Source: Microbispora bryophytorum (GTDB lineage: Bacteria; Actinomycetota; Actinomycetes; Streptosporangiales; Streptosporangiaceae). From it: a DNA stretch of 64,000 nucleotides. Shown here piece by piece: positions 17,791 to 24,667 of this stretch. Positions within the stretch are counted from its first letter, which is position 1, and every line of letters begins with the position of its first letter. The notes beneath the pieces were generated by a model, which worked only from the letters and a program-made list of their open reading frames with translations, ran no database searches and was not told the DNA's origin. Position numbers and translations under genes: made by a program. The stretch covers positions 62,001 to 126,000 of the forward strand of contig NZ_VIRL01000019.1 of assembly GCF_006874465.1 (NCBI RefSeq), written 5' to 3'.

Positions 17791-18458
17791 GGCTCCTCGC
17801 GCAGGACATACCCCAGGCCGCGCACCGTCTGGATCAATCTGCCGCCGCCGTCCGCTTCGAGTTTGCTTCGCAGGTAGCTGATGTACACCCACAGCGCGTT
17901 CGACTCGGGGCCGAAGTCGTAGCCCCAGACGGACTCGAAGATCTGGGTCCGGCTCAGCACCCGGCCGGGGTTGCGCAGGAACAGCTCCAGCAGGGACAAC
18001 TCCGTCTTGGTCAGATCCAGGCGCCGGCCGGCGCGCTCGGCCCTGCAGCCGCTCACGTCCAGGTCGACGTCGGCGAAGCGCAGCACCTCGGCCCTGGCGC
18101 CGCTGCGCCGGAGCAGGGCTCTGAGCCGGGCCCGCAGCTCCTCCAAGGCGAAGGGCTTGGCCAGGTAGTCGTCGGCCCCCGCGTCGAGCCCGGCGACCCG
18201 GTCGATGACCAGGTCCCGGGCCGTGAGCATCAGGATCGGCGTGTCGTGCCCGCCCTCACGTAGCGTCCGGCACACCTCCAGCCCGTTCGGTTCGGGCATG
18301 AGGACGTCGAGAACCACCGCGTCCGGGCGGAACACGCCGTGCTCGGCGAGGGCGGACGCCCCATCGGCGGCGGATGACACGTCGTAGCCGTCCCGGCGCA
18401 ACGCATGCTCCAAGGACCGCCGCACAGCCGGGTCGTCGTCCACCACGAGTATCCGCAT
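17787..18458 (-). CDS. OmpR-family response regulator, MprA-like
   Basis: 223 residues: receiver domain (acidic DDD at 7-9, phosphoacceptor Asp in [13 protein letters not shown], conserved Lys in YLAKPF) and winged-helix DNA-binding domain ([25 protein letters not shown]). Coupled by ATGA overlap to the kinase downstream. It lies 51 bp after the secreted-protein gene on the same strand, so all three may form one transcript. OmpR regulators bind direct repeats; a candidate site lies at 19239-19260. Confidence 0.94.
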   Translation of the reverse strand: MRILVVDDDPAVRRSLEHALRRDGYDVSSAADGASALAEHGVFRPDAVVLDVLMPEPNGLEVCRTLREGGHDTPILMLTARDLVIDRVAGLDAGADDYLAKPFALEELRARLRALLRRSGARAEVLRFADVDLDVSGCRAERAGRRLDLTKTELSLLELFLRNPGRVLSRTQIFESVWGYDFGPESNALWVYISYLRSKLEADGGGRLIQTVRGLGYVLREEP

Positions 18459-18509
18459 GGTCGCCCATCCTCACCCTCGATGCTGAAGTTGTGTGAGACG
18501 CGGTGGCTG

Positions 18510-19148
18510 TCAGCTCTGGCTCAGCGACCGCTTCAGCTCCCTCAGCGCGGCATCGAGTTGGTCGGAGCCGACCCCGAGCGAGGCGGCGATGTCACCGAAG
18601 GCCTTGGAGGTCGGACGGACTCTGCCCAACGCCACCAACGCGGCCAGAGCGGCCTTGGCCTTGGCTTGATCGACACCGAGCGCCGCGGCCACAGACGCCG
18701 CTGCGGCGTCGGTGGTGAACGGCGAGTCCTGTGGGCCGTCCAGGGCCTTTTCGTCCATGCAGCCCCGCTTGCCCTGGTCGTCACGACGCGGCGCGGGCGC
18801 GGCGACCATCGGCCCCAGAGCTTCCTGAACCTGCGAGACCGGCAGCCCCAGGTTGGCCGCGACCGCCGAGACGAAGGCCTCCGGCGTTACGTCGGCCGAG
18901 TCGGCCAGAGACGTCTTGGCCGCGACCAGCGCGGCGTCGAGCCGCTCGGTCGTCACTCCGAGTTTCGCCGCGATCGCGGCGAAATCGGCATCCGCGCCCG
19001 CCCTGGACTTCCCGTCTACCTTGACCGTCGCGGAGTCGGATTTCGCAGCGCCGGGTGTCGGGGCCGGACCGGCCGCCGCTGCCGTACCGGTCGCGGCCAG
19101 TGTGGCGAGCGTGACCGTGGCCACGACCAGCCGCGTGCGTTTCATCAT
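18510..19148 (-). CDS. Secreted helical-repeat protein
   Basis: A 212-residue protein with a clear Sec signal peptide (MMKRTRLVVATVTLATLAATGTAAAA). The mature part holds four copies of a ~25-residue helical motif resembling FAAIAAKLGVTTERLDAAL (also FVSAVAANLGLPVSQVQEAL and FGDIAASLGVGSDQLDAAL), separated by charged linkers. A single Cys (GCMDEKALDG) is present. GAAAGGC lies before the two Met codons. I do not recognise a named family. Position upstream of a two-component pair suggests it is a stress-responsive envelope protein or a ligand of the kinase. Confidence 0.75.
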   Translation of the reverse strand: MMKRTRLVVATVTLATLAATGTAAAAGPAPTPGAAKSDSATVKVDGKSRAGADADFAAIAAKLGVTTERLDAALVAAKTSLADSADVTPEAFVSAVAANLGLPVSQVQEALGPMVAAPAPRRDDQGKRGCMDEKALDGPQDSPFTTDAAAASVAAALGVDQAKAKAALAALVALGRVRPTSKAFGDIAASLGVGSDQLDAALRELKRSLSQS

Positions 19149-19460
19149 CGTGATGCCTTTCGTCCGCTGAGCGCGCCGGACGAGTGCCGGCGTCGTGGGG
19201 ACAACGCAAACATCGCGGCCTCTGGCGTGGTTTCAGCCACCTTTAAAGGTTCCTTAGAACGGCCACGTTCTCCCGAGCGAGCGAGCGGTCATGCCGCTGA
19301 CGATAACGCCGTACGGCGAGCAGTCACCGGTATGAAGGCGGCCATGCGACGCGCGTACGCCGACGACAGCCGATCGTTGCCCCTGCTCGGCGGGTGGCCG
19401 GACGAGCCCCTCTTGCAGGACGAGCCCCTCCCGCAGGAGGGTCCGGTCTTCTGCCCGGGG
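19149..19460. other. 312-bp intergenic region, promoter of the secreted protein
   Basis: Between the secreted-repeat gene and the orphan kinase. It holds a perfect 12-bp palindrome ACCTTTAAAGGT (19239-19250) followed by TTCCTTAGAA, together giving two CTT(T)A(A)AG-like half sites in tandem. GAGCGAGCGAGCGG is a short tetranucleotide run. GGACGAGCCCCTC is repeated near 19415-19430. No gene is seen. Confidence 0.6.
19239..19260. promoter_or_regulatory. Candidate OmpR-type operator
   Basis: ACCTTTAAAGGT palindrome plus adjacent TTCCTTAGAA, about 90-110 bp upstream of the secreted-protein start. OmpR-family regulators bind paired half-sites about 10-11 bp apart, which this fits. That the adjacent MprA-like regulator binds here is inference. 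Confidence 0.35.
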
Positions 19461-20603
19461 TCACGCGCGGGGCAGCTCCGCGCTCACGGTGGTCGGGCCG
19501 CCGGGCGGGCTGTCCACCCGGAACCGGCCGTCCAGCGCGGCGACCCTGCGGGCCAGCCCGGACAGGCCGCCTCCGCCGGGGTCGGCGCCGCCCCGCCCGT
19601 CGTCGCGCACCCGCACGACGATCGTGTCCCCGTCCTCCAGGATCTCCACCCGGACCTGCCCCGCCGCTGCGTGCTTGGCGGCGTTCGTCACGGCCTCCCG
19701 TACGACGAAGTAGACCGCCGTCTCCGCCTCGGTGGGCGGGCGCGCGCTCAGGCCGTACGCGACCGTGACGGGTATCCCGGCCCGCTCGGCGACGGCGGAC
19801 AGGGACTCGCGCAGCCCCAGCGTGTCGAGCTCGGCCGGGTAGACCCGCCAGGCGACCTCGCGCAGCTCGCGCAGGGCCTCCTGGGCCTCCTCGTGGGCCT
19901 GCTGGAGCAGGTCGTCGCGCAGTTGCGGGGTGCGCCCCCGCCGGGCCCGCCCGATCAGCACGGCGAGCGCCACCAGCCGCTGCTGCACGCCGTCGTGCAG
20001 GTCGCGCTCGATCCTGCGCCGCTCCTGGTCCACCGCGCTCACGACGCCGGCGCGGGTCCTGGCCAGCTCGTCGATGCGGCGCTCCAGCAGCTCGGTGGGG
20101 CTGGGCCCGAGGAAGCGGCGGGCGATCCGCAGCTCCAGGGCGGCGACACCCTGGATGCCCATGATGTCGAGGAAGAGCAGCACCACCGCGGACACGCCGA
20201 TGTAGGCGAGCACGCCGGGAGTGGGCGGGATGCCGTCGAGGTTCTCCCCGTGGGCCCAGCCCCACACCAGCCGCACCCCCTCGCTCACCCCCAGCCACAG
20301 CAGGAAGAGCACGAGGCCGCCGAGCAGGCCGATCGGCCACCGGGCCGCGAGATACCCGGTCAGCCGCCCGGTCCCGGTGTCGAGGTCGAACCCGCCGAGC
20401 AGACCGAGCCTGCGGATCTCGACCTGGGCCAGCCGTACGGCCGCGGCTCGCAGCGCCCGTTCCCCGGCCCGTCGCGCGGCGGCGTGCGGCAGGCAGAGCA
20501 GGGCGACCGGCGCGGCCACCAGCAGGCAGGCCAGCTCGACGACCGCCGTCAGCGTGCCGATGACCAGCGCCGCCAGGGTCCTGAGGGCGCGTGCGACGTT
20601 CAT
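19461..20603 (-). CDS. Orphan NarL-type sensor histidine kinase
   Basis: A 380-residue kinase with an N-terminal membrane region (four hydrophobic segments), HisKA_3 with DQERRRIERDLHDGVQQRLV (His phosphoacceptor) and HATPase with REAVTNAAKHA and DDGRGGADPGGGGLSGL. ATG 20603 has a strong GAAGGAG site; an upstream in-frame GTG at 20678 does not. No response regulator gene is adjacent, unlike the other kinases in this window. It follows a DedA gene on the same strand. Confidence 0.9.
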   Translation of the reverse strand: MNVARALRTLAALVIGTLTAVVELACLLVAAPVALLCLPHAAARRAGERALRAAAVRLAQVEIRRLGLLGGFDLDTGTGRLTGYLAARWPIGLLGGLVLFLLWLGVSEGVRLVWGWAHGENLDGIPPTPGVLAYIGVSAVVLLFLDIMGIQGVAALELRIARRFLGPSPTELLERRIDELARTRAGVVSAVDQERRRIERDLHDGVQQRLVALAVLIGRARRGRTPQLRDDLLQQAHEEAQEALRELREVAWRVYPAELDTLGLRESLSAVAERAGIPVTVAYGLSARPPTEAETAVYFVVREAVTNAAKHAAAGQVRVEILEDGDTIVVRVRDDGRGGADPGGGGLSGLARRVAALDGRFRVDSPPGGPTTVSAELPRA

Positions 20604-20667
20604 CGGCTCCTTCGCGGCGGTTCGCGCCGCGCGGGACGGCAGGCGCACTCGCCCGGGAAGCGGCTGG

Positions 20668-21306
20668 TCAACGCGCATGGCGTCCCTGGCCGCGCCGTTC
20701 CCGCACCCGTACGGCCGCGAACCGGACGACGACGAGCACGACGGCCGCCACGACCACCTTGGACACGATCCCCATGTATTCCTCGACGAGGTGCCAGTTC
20801 TCGCCGAGCAGGTAACCCGCCAGCACGAACACGGTGTTCCAGATCAGGCTGCCGAGCGTGGTGAACAGCAGGAAGGTGCCGAGCGGCATGCGTTCCACAC
20901 CGGCGGGGACCGATATCAGGCTGCGAAAGATCGGGATCATGCGCCCGAAGAACACCGTCTTCACACCATGCCGGGCGAACCACGCCTCCGCCTTCTCGAT
21001 GTCGGAGATCTTGACCAGCGGCAGCCGTGCCGCGATGGCCACCGTACGCTCCCGGCCGAGCAGTGCGCCCACACAGTACAGCGCGAGCGCCCCCACGACG
21101 GAGCCCGCGGTCGTCCACAGGAGGGCGGCGACCAGGCTCATGTCCCCGCGCGCGGCGGTGAACCCGGCGAGCGGCAGGATGACCTCGCTGGGCAGCGGGG
21201 GGAACAGGTTCTCCAGAGCGATCGCGACGCCGGCGCCCGGCGCGCCCAGCCGTTCGGTGAGCTCCATCGCCCACCCGGCGATCCCTCCGATTTCCGTGAT
21301 GTCCAT
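20668..21306 (-). CDS. DedA-family membrane protein
   Basis: A 212-residue integral membrane protein of the DedA/VTT superfamily, whose members move undecaprenyl phosphate or other lipids across the membrane. Family marks are ENLFPPLPSEVILPLAGF near the N-terminus and FFGRMIPIFRSLISVPAG in the re-entrant loop region. It ends 65 bp before the orphan kinase start on the same strand. Confidence 0.9.
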   Translation of the reverse strand: MDITEIGGIAGWAMELTERLGAPGAGVAIALENLFPPLPSEVILPLAGFTAARGDMSLVAALLWTTAGSVVGALALYCVGALLGRERTVAIAARLPLVKISDIEKAEAWFARHGVKTVFFGRMIPIFRSLISVPAGVERMPLGTFLLFTTLGSLIWNTVFVLAGYLLGENWHLVEEYMGIVSKVVVAAVVLVVVRFAAVRVRERRGQGRHAR

Positions 21307-21410
21307 GCGGACGACGCTAGAAGCCGGGCGACGCGGTCACCATGAGGGGCGCCGCCGGCCTCCTTCCGGTGCGCCGCATCCCGGGGGTGCGGAAAACCAC
21401 AAGGAGTGGG

Positions 21411-21490
21411 AGAGGCGCAGCACGTGGGAAGCGCGGGAGGCGGGAGAAGCAGAGGAGGGGGGAGAAGCACAGGAGCCGAGAGAAGCCGTG
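21411..21490. repeat. Purine-rich GGGAGAAGCA-type imperfect repeat
   Basis: A G/A-rich stretch of degenerate GGGAGAAGCA and AGGAGGCGGG units, in the 269-bp gap between DedA and the small helical protein. The opposite strand is a polypyrimidine tract. It adjoins the DnaA-box palindrome. Confidence 0.6.
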
Positions 21491-21492
21491 CG

Positions 21493-21515
21493 GTTGTCCA
21501 CAGCCTGTGGACAAC
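21493..21515. promoter_or_regulatory. Pair of inverted DnaA boxes (23-bp palindrome)
   Basis: GTTGTCCACAG, a central C, then CTGTGGACAAC: a perfect 23-bp palindrome holding two head-to-head copies of TTGTCCACA, the actinobacterial DnaA box. Two perfect boxes in this geometry are unlikely by chance. No dnaA, dnaN or parAB is nearby, so this is not the chromosomal origin itself; it could be a DnaA-titration or DnaA-regulated site. Confidence 0.6.
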
Positions 21516-21575
21516 GGCGGGTCGCTCCTGGGCGTCGCTTCGGGCAAGGGGGCGAGTGCGTCCGCCGCCCCCGGC

Positions 21576-21866
21576 TCAAAGGTCGTCCTTCGGCGTCTGG
21601 GTGAGCACCTGGTCGGCGGTCGCCGTCACCACCGCCGCGGCCGCCGAGATGTCCCTGACCTGCTCCGCGGGAAGATCCCGCAGCACCCTTTCCAGCGCTT
21701 CCAGATCCGCCTGGTAGGCGGCCGCCATCGCCGCCTGGGCCTTGGCTGTGCGCCCTGCCTGCTCCACCGCCTTGCCGAGGGCCCGGCCGGCGCGTTCGAC
21801 CGCCCTGGCCGCCTCGATCGCCGCTTTCTCTAGGTTTCTCGCCCACTCGGGCGGCTGGTCGCTCAT
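21576..21866 (-). CDS. Small helical protein of unknown function
   Basis: A 96-residue soluble, probably coiled-coil protein (WARNLEKAAIEAARAVERAG, then KAVEQAGRTAKAQAAMAAAY). ATG 21866 has an AGAGGAC site. No signal peptide or metal motif. I do not recognise a family; the heptad-like Ala pattern and charge alternation suggest an alpha-helical bundle or an assembly partner. Confidence 0.6.
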   Translation of the reverse strand: MSDQPPEWARNLEKAAIEAARAVERAGRALGKAVEQAGRTAKAQAAMAAAYQADLEALERVLRDLPAEQVRDISAAAAVVTATADQVLTQTPKDDL

Positions 21867-22168
21867 TGCTGTCCTCTGGTGAGGGTGGTTCCGCAGGCAT
21901 GAGTCGCCCACGAAGAGTGCCGAATCAGGCCCTTATTGCCCTCCCAGCGCGCTCTACACGTCGCGGTGCCCACGCTCTCCTCAATCTCCTCATCGATCTC
22001 CTCGCCAAGGTCCTCGCCAATGTCCTCGCCAATGTCACAGAGCAGTGCGAGGGCCCCCGCGCGGCGCGCGCGGAGGCCCCGGATCATGTGCCGGCCATTG
22101 CCCGGGACCAGGACCGATCCCGGAAGAGGTCAACCGGTGAGGTCAACCGGTGAGGTCAGCCGGTGAGG
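21867..22168. other. Intergenic region with 12-bp repeats and a hairpin
   Basis: Between the amidase stop and the small helical protein. A 12-bp tandem repeat (CTCCTCGCCAAT-type, about five copies) covers 21975-22036, and a strong hairpin covers 22051-22079. Short repeats of GAGGTCA(A/G)CCGGT lie at 22127-22168. A 74-codon minus-strand frame reads through the 12-bp repeats but also through the hairpin; I do not call it. Confidence 0.6.
22051..22079 (-). terminator. Terminator-like hairpin downstream of the amidase gene
   Basis: GGGCCCCCGCGCG pairs with CGCGCGGAGGCCC over 13 positions with one mismatch and a 3-nt loop. It lies 90 bp after the amidase stop on the minus strand. No T-tract. Confidence 0.55.
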
Positions 22169-23647
22169 TCAACCACAGTGCTCGAAGGGGCTGTCGTAGG
22201 TGGACGAGCCCGCCTTGCCTCCCCACTTCACACACTTGTCCGCCGCGGACGCTCTGACCGGTCCGGCGTAGTAGCCGTAGCCGCCGGAGTCGGTCACCCG
22301 GCTGCTGCCCTGGACCTCCAGGTAGGCGGTGGTCGCGGTGGCCGTGCCCAGCGAGGTCCTCTTCATGGTGACGACGCAGTTGTTGCCGTTGCCGGAGTTG
22401 TAGAGCAGGTAAACGGTGCCCGCCGTGCCGAGGGCGGCCGAGTCGATCACCGAGTAGCCGCTGCCGCACACCTGCTCCGGCGTGTACGGGTTCCCGGTCC
22501 CGCCGCCGCCCGTGACGTACTGCATGTACGTGTTCCAGTCCCAGTGCGGCCCGGGATCGGTGTGGTCGGACCCGGGGACCTGGGAGTGCCCCACGATGTG
22601 GGACCGGTCCTTGGGGATTCCGTACCGCGCGGCGACGGAGCGGACGAGGGCGGCCGAGGAGCGGTACATCGCGTCGGTGAACCAGGACGCGTCGTCCACG
22701 TATCCCTCGTGCTCGATGCCGATGGAGTGGTGGTTGTAGTCGGAGTTGCCGGCGTGCCAGGCCCGGTCCTTCTCCCGCACCATCTGGGTTATCGCGCCGT
22801 CGGAGGACCGTACGACGTAGTGCGCCGAGACCTGGGCGGCGGGGTTCTGGAACCAGGAGATCGTCCCGGCGTACGAGCCCTGGGTGACGTGGATGACGAT
22901 GCGGTCGATCGTGTCGCTCGCCGGCCGGTCGGACACCGCGTAGTTGGCGGTGCTTGCCGCCACCCACGTCGCGCCGGGGTAGTCGACGGCCGCCGCGGCG
23001 AGCGTGCGGTTCTCCGGCTGGTCGAGGTCGCGGACGTTCGCCATGGCTCCCCGGTCCGGATTCACCGGGCGGGCGGCCACCGTGATCGTCTCGCCCGCCG
23101 GCGTTCGCGCGGTGAACCCGGCCGACAGCAGGTCGTAGACGGCGTCGGCGTACAGGCGGGCGACCTCGGGCGTGCCCGCCCCGCCGTAGCGCGCGACGGC
23201 GGTGTACCAGCGGCCGGCGTCGGCGCGGGCGGCGGCGTCCAGGCCCAGGGCGTCGGCCCCGGCCCGCAGGACGGCCGCCGCGCCCGCCACGTTGGCCGCG
23301 TCGTCGGCCTTGAGCGAGGCGACCGGCGCTCCGGTGAGCCGCGCCGCCTCCTCCAGGGTGTGCAGCGTGGGATTGGTGACCAGGTGCGCCACGCCATACC
23401 CGCCGCTCGCGCTCGGCCTGCCGTCGTGGCCGTCGAGGTGGGTCTCGGCGTAGGCGAGCGCGACGAGCAGGTCGCGGGGGACGCCGTGGGCCGCCGCCGC
23501 CCGGGTGAAGGCGCCGGCGAGCGGGCCCTCGGCGGCCGAGGCCGGCCTGGCCGGGACGAGCCCGGCCAGGCACAGCAGGAGCGTCACGACGCCGGCGGCG
23601 GTCAGGGCCGTACGCCGGGGCGCGCGGACGATCAGGGATCCGGTCAT
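22169..23647 (-). CDS. Secreted N-acetylmuramoyl-L-alanine amidase with SapA-like C-terminal domain
   Basis: A 492-residue cell-wall hydrolase. Order: Sec signal peptide (to about residue 39), an N-terminal helical region, an Amidase_2 domain (IDRIVIHVTQG with zinc His; IGIEHEG; VGHSQVPGSDHTDPGPHWDW with the remaining ligands), then a ~100-residue domain (from about 393: CGSGYSVIDSAALGTAGTVY) resembling spore-associated protein A. That domain is nearly identical to the one in the next gene. I chose ATG 23647; GTG 23674 would overlap the upstream gene's end. It likely trims peptidoglycan during growth or sporulation. Confidence 0.88.
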   Translation of the reverse strand: MTGSLIVRAPRRTALTAAGVVTLLLCLAGLVPARPASAAEGPLAGAFTRAAAAHGVPRDLLVALAYAETHLDGHDGRPSASGGYGVAHLVTNPTLHTLEEAARLTGAPVASLKADDAANVAGAAAVLRAGADALGLDAAARADAGRWYTAVARYGGAGTPEVARLYADAVYDLLSAGFTARTPAGETITVAARPVNPDRGAMANVRDLDQPENRTLAAAAVDYPGATWVAASTANYAVSDRPASDTIDRIVIHVTQGSYAGTISWFQNPAAQVSAHYVVRSSDGAITQMVREKDRAWHAGNSDYNHHSIGIEHEGYVDDASWFTDAMYRSSAALVRSVAARYGIPKDRSHIVGHSQVPGSDHTDPGPHWDWNTYMQYVTGGGGTGNPYTPEQVCGSGYSVIDSAALGTAGTVYLLYNSGNGNNCVVTMKRTSLGTATATTAYLEVQGSSRVTDSGGYGYYAGPVRASAADKCVKWGGKAGSSTYDSPFEHCG

Positions 23648-23666
23648 GGGGGTCAGCCGGTGCGGG

Positions 23667-24566
23667 TCAGCCACAGTGCTCGAAGGGGCTGTCGTAGGTG
23701 GACGAGCCCGCCTTGCCGCCCCACTTGACGCAGGTGCCCGAGGCCGAGGCGCGCACCGGTCCGGCGTAGTAGCCGTAGCTGCCGGAGTCGGTCACCCGGC
23801 TTCTGCCCTGGACCTCCAGGTAGGCGGTGGTCGCGGTGGCCGTTCCCAGTGACGTCTTCTTCATGGTGACGACGCAGTTGTTGCCGTTGCCGGAGTTGTA
23901 GAGCAGGTAGACGGTGCCCGCCGTGCCGAGGGCGGCCGAGTCGATCACCGAGTAGCCGCTGCCGCACACCTCCTGCGGAGTGTAGGGGTTGGCCGATGTG
24001 CCGCCGCAGTTGTGCGAGGTCACGGTCTGCGCGGGGTAGCCGAAGGTGACCCCGTTGAACACCGCCTTCTGGATGTTGGCGGGGTAGGACGTGTCGCTCG
24101 TGCGCACCTCGTAGTGCAGGTGCGGGGCGATGTTGTTGCCCGGCTTGCTGGTGTTGCCGACCTCGCCGATCTTCTGCCCCTGGGTGACGTGGGCCCCCGC
24201 GCTGACCGAGCGCAGGCTCAGGTGGGCGTAGTAGGTGAACCAGCCGCCGCCATGGTCGATCTTGATGAGGTTGCCGAAGCCGTTCGTCGAGCCCTGGTGG
24301 GCCGAGATGGCCACGGTGCCGGCCGCCGCGGCCACGACCGTGTCGCCGTAGTCGGCGTCGGCCGTGCTGCCGCGGTTGAAGTCGATCTCGTACGACTGGT
24401 GGGCGCTGCTGGCGCCGGAGTTGCCGGTCCACACCTGGCCGCAGGGGAACGGCATCTGGAAGTCCGGGCGCGCACCAGCCGCGGAGGCCGCCGGGGCGGT
24501 CGTGGCGCCGAACGCGAGGCCGAGGACCACCGCGAGGCCCACCGTGACAAGCGATTTAAGTCTCAT
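23667..24566 (-). CDS. Secreted M23 metallopeptidase with SapA-like C-terminal domain
   Basis: A 299-residue protein: Sec signal peptide (MRLKSLVTVGLAVVLGLAFG), M23/LytM endopeptidase domain (SYEIDF with the Asp ligand, YYAHLS, and HLHYEV supplying zinc ligands), then the same ~100-residue Cys-containing SapA-like domain as the amidase. It should cut peptide cross-links in peptidoglycan. Translation of the amidase downstream is probably coupled. I chose Met 24566 because the signal peptide begins there; the frame opens at 24596. Confidence 0.88.
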   Translation of the reverse strand: MRLKSLVTVGLAVVLGLAFGATTAPAASAAGARPDFQMPFPCGQVWTGNSGASSAHQSYEIDFNRGSTADADYGDTVVAAAAGTVAISAHQGSTNGFGNLIKIDHGGGWFTYYAHLSLRSVSAGAHVTQGQKIGEVGNTSKPGNNIAPHLHYEVRTSDTSYPANIQKAVFNGVTFGYPAQTVTSHNCGGTSANPYTPQEVCGSGYSVIDSAALGTAGTVYLLYNSGNGNNCVVTMKKTSLGTATATTAYLEVQGRSRVTDSGSYGYYAGPVRASASGTCVKWGGKAGSSTYDSPFEHCG

Positions 24567-24667
24567 GACCAAAAAGAGTCGGAATTTGCCGCACAAAAAA
24601 CATCAAGAATTCGGTACAAAGGGTGGGCGAGTCATGGCGAACCGGTCCTTCGAGGAGCAACGCGGTC

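Noticed and set aside
21863-22087. 74-codon acidic protein (DIGEDIGEDL repeats) with ATGA overlap to the next gene
   Set aside because: It reads through a strong hairpin and a 12-bp tandem repeat, and lacks a ribosome-binding site.
22127-22168. Short GAGGTCAACCGGT repeats as attachment site
   Set aside because: Only three adjacent copies, no distant partner and no integrase nearby.
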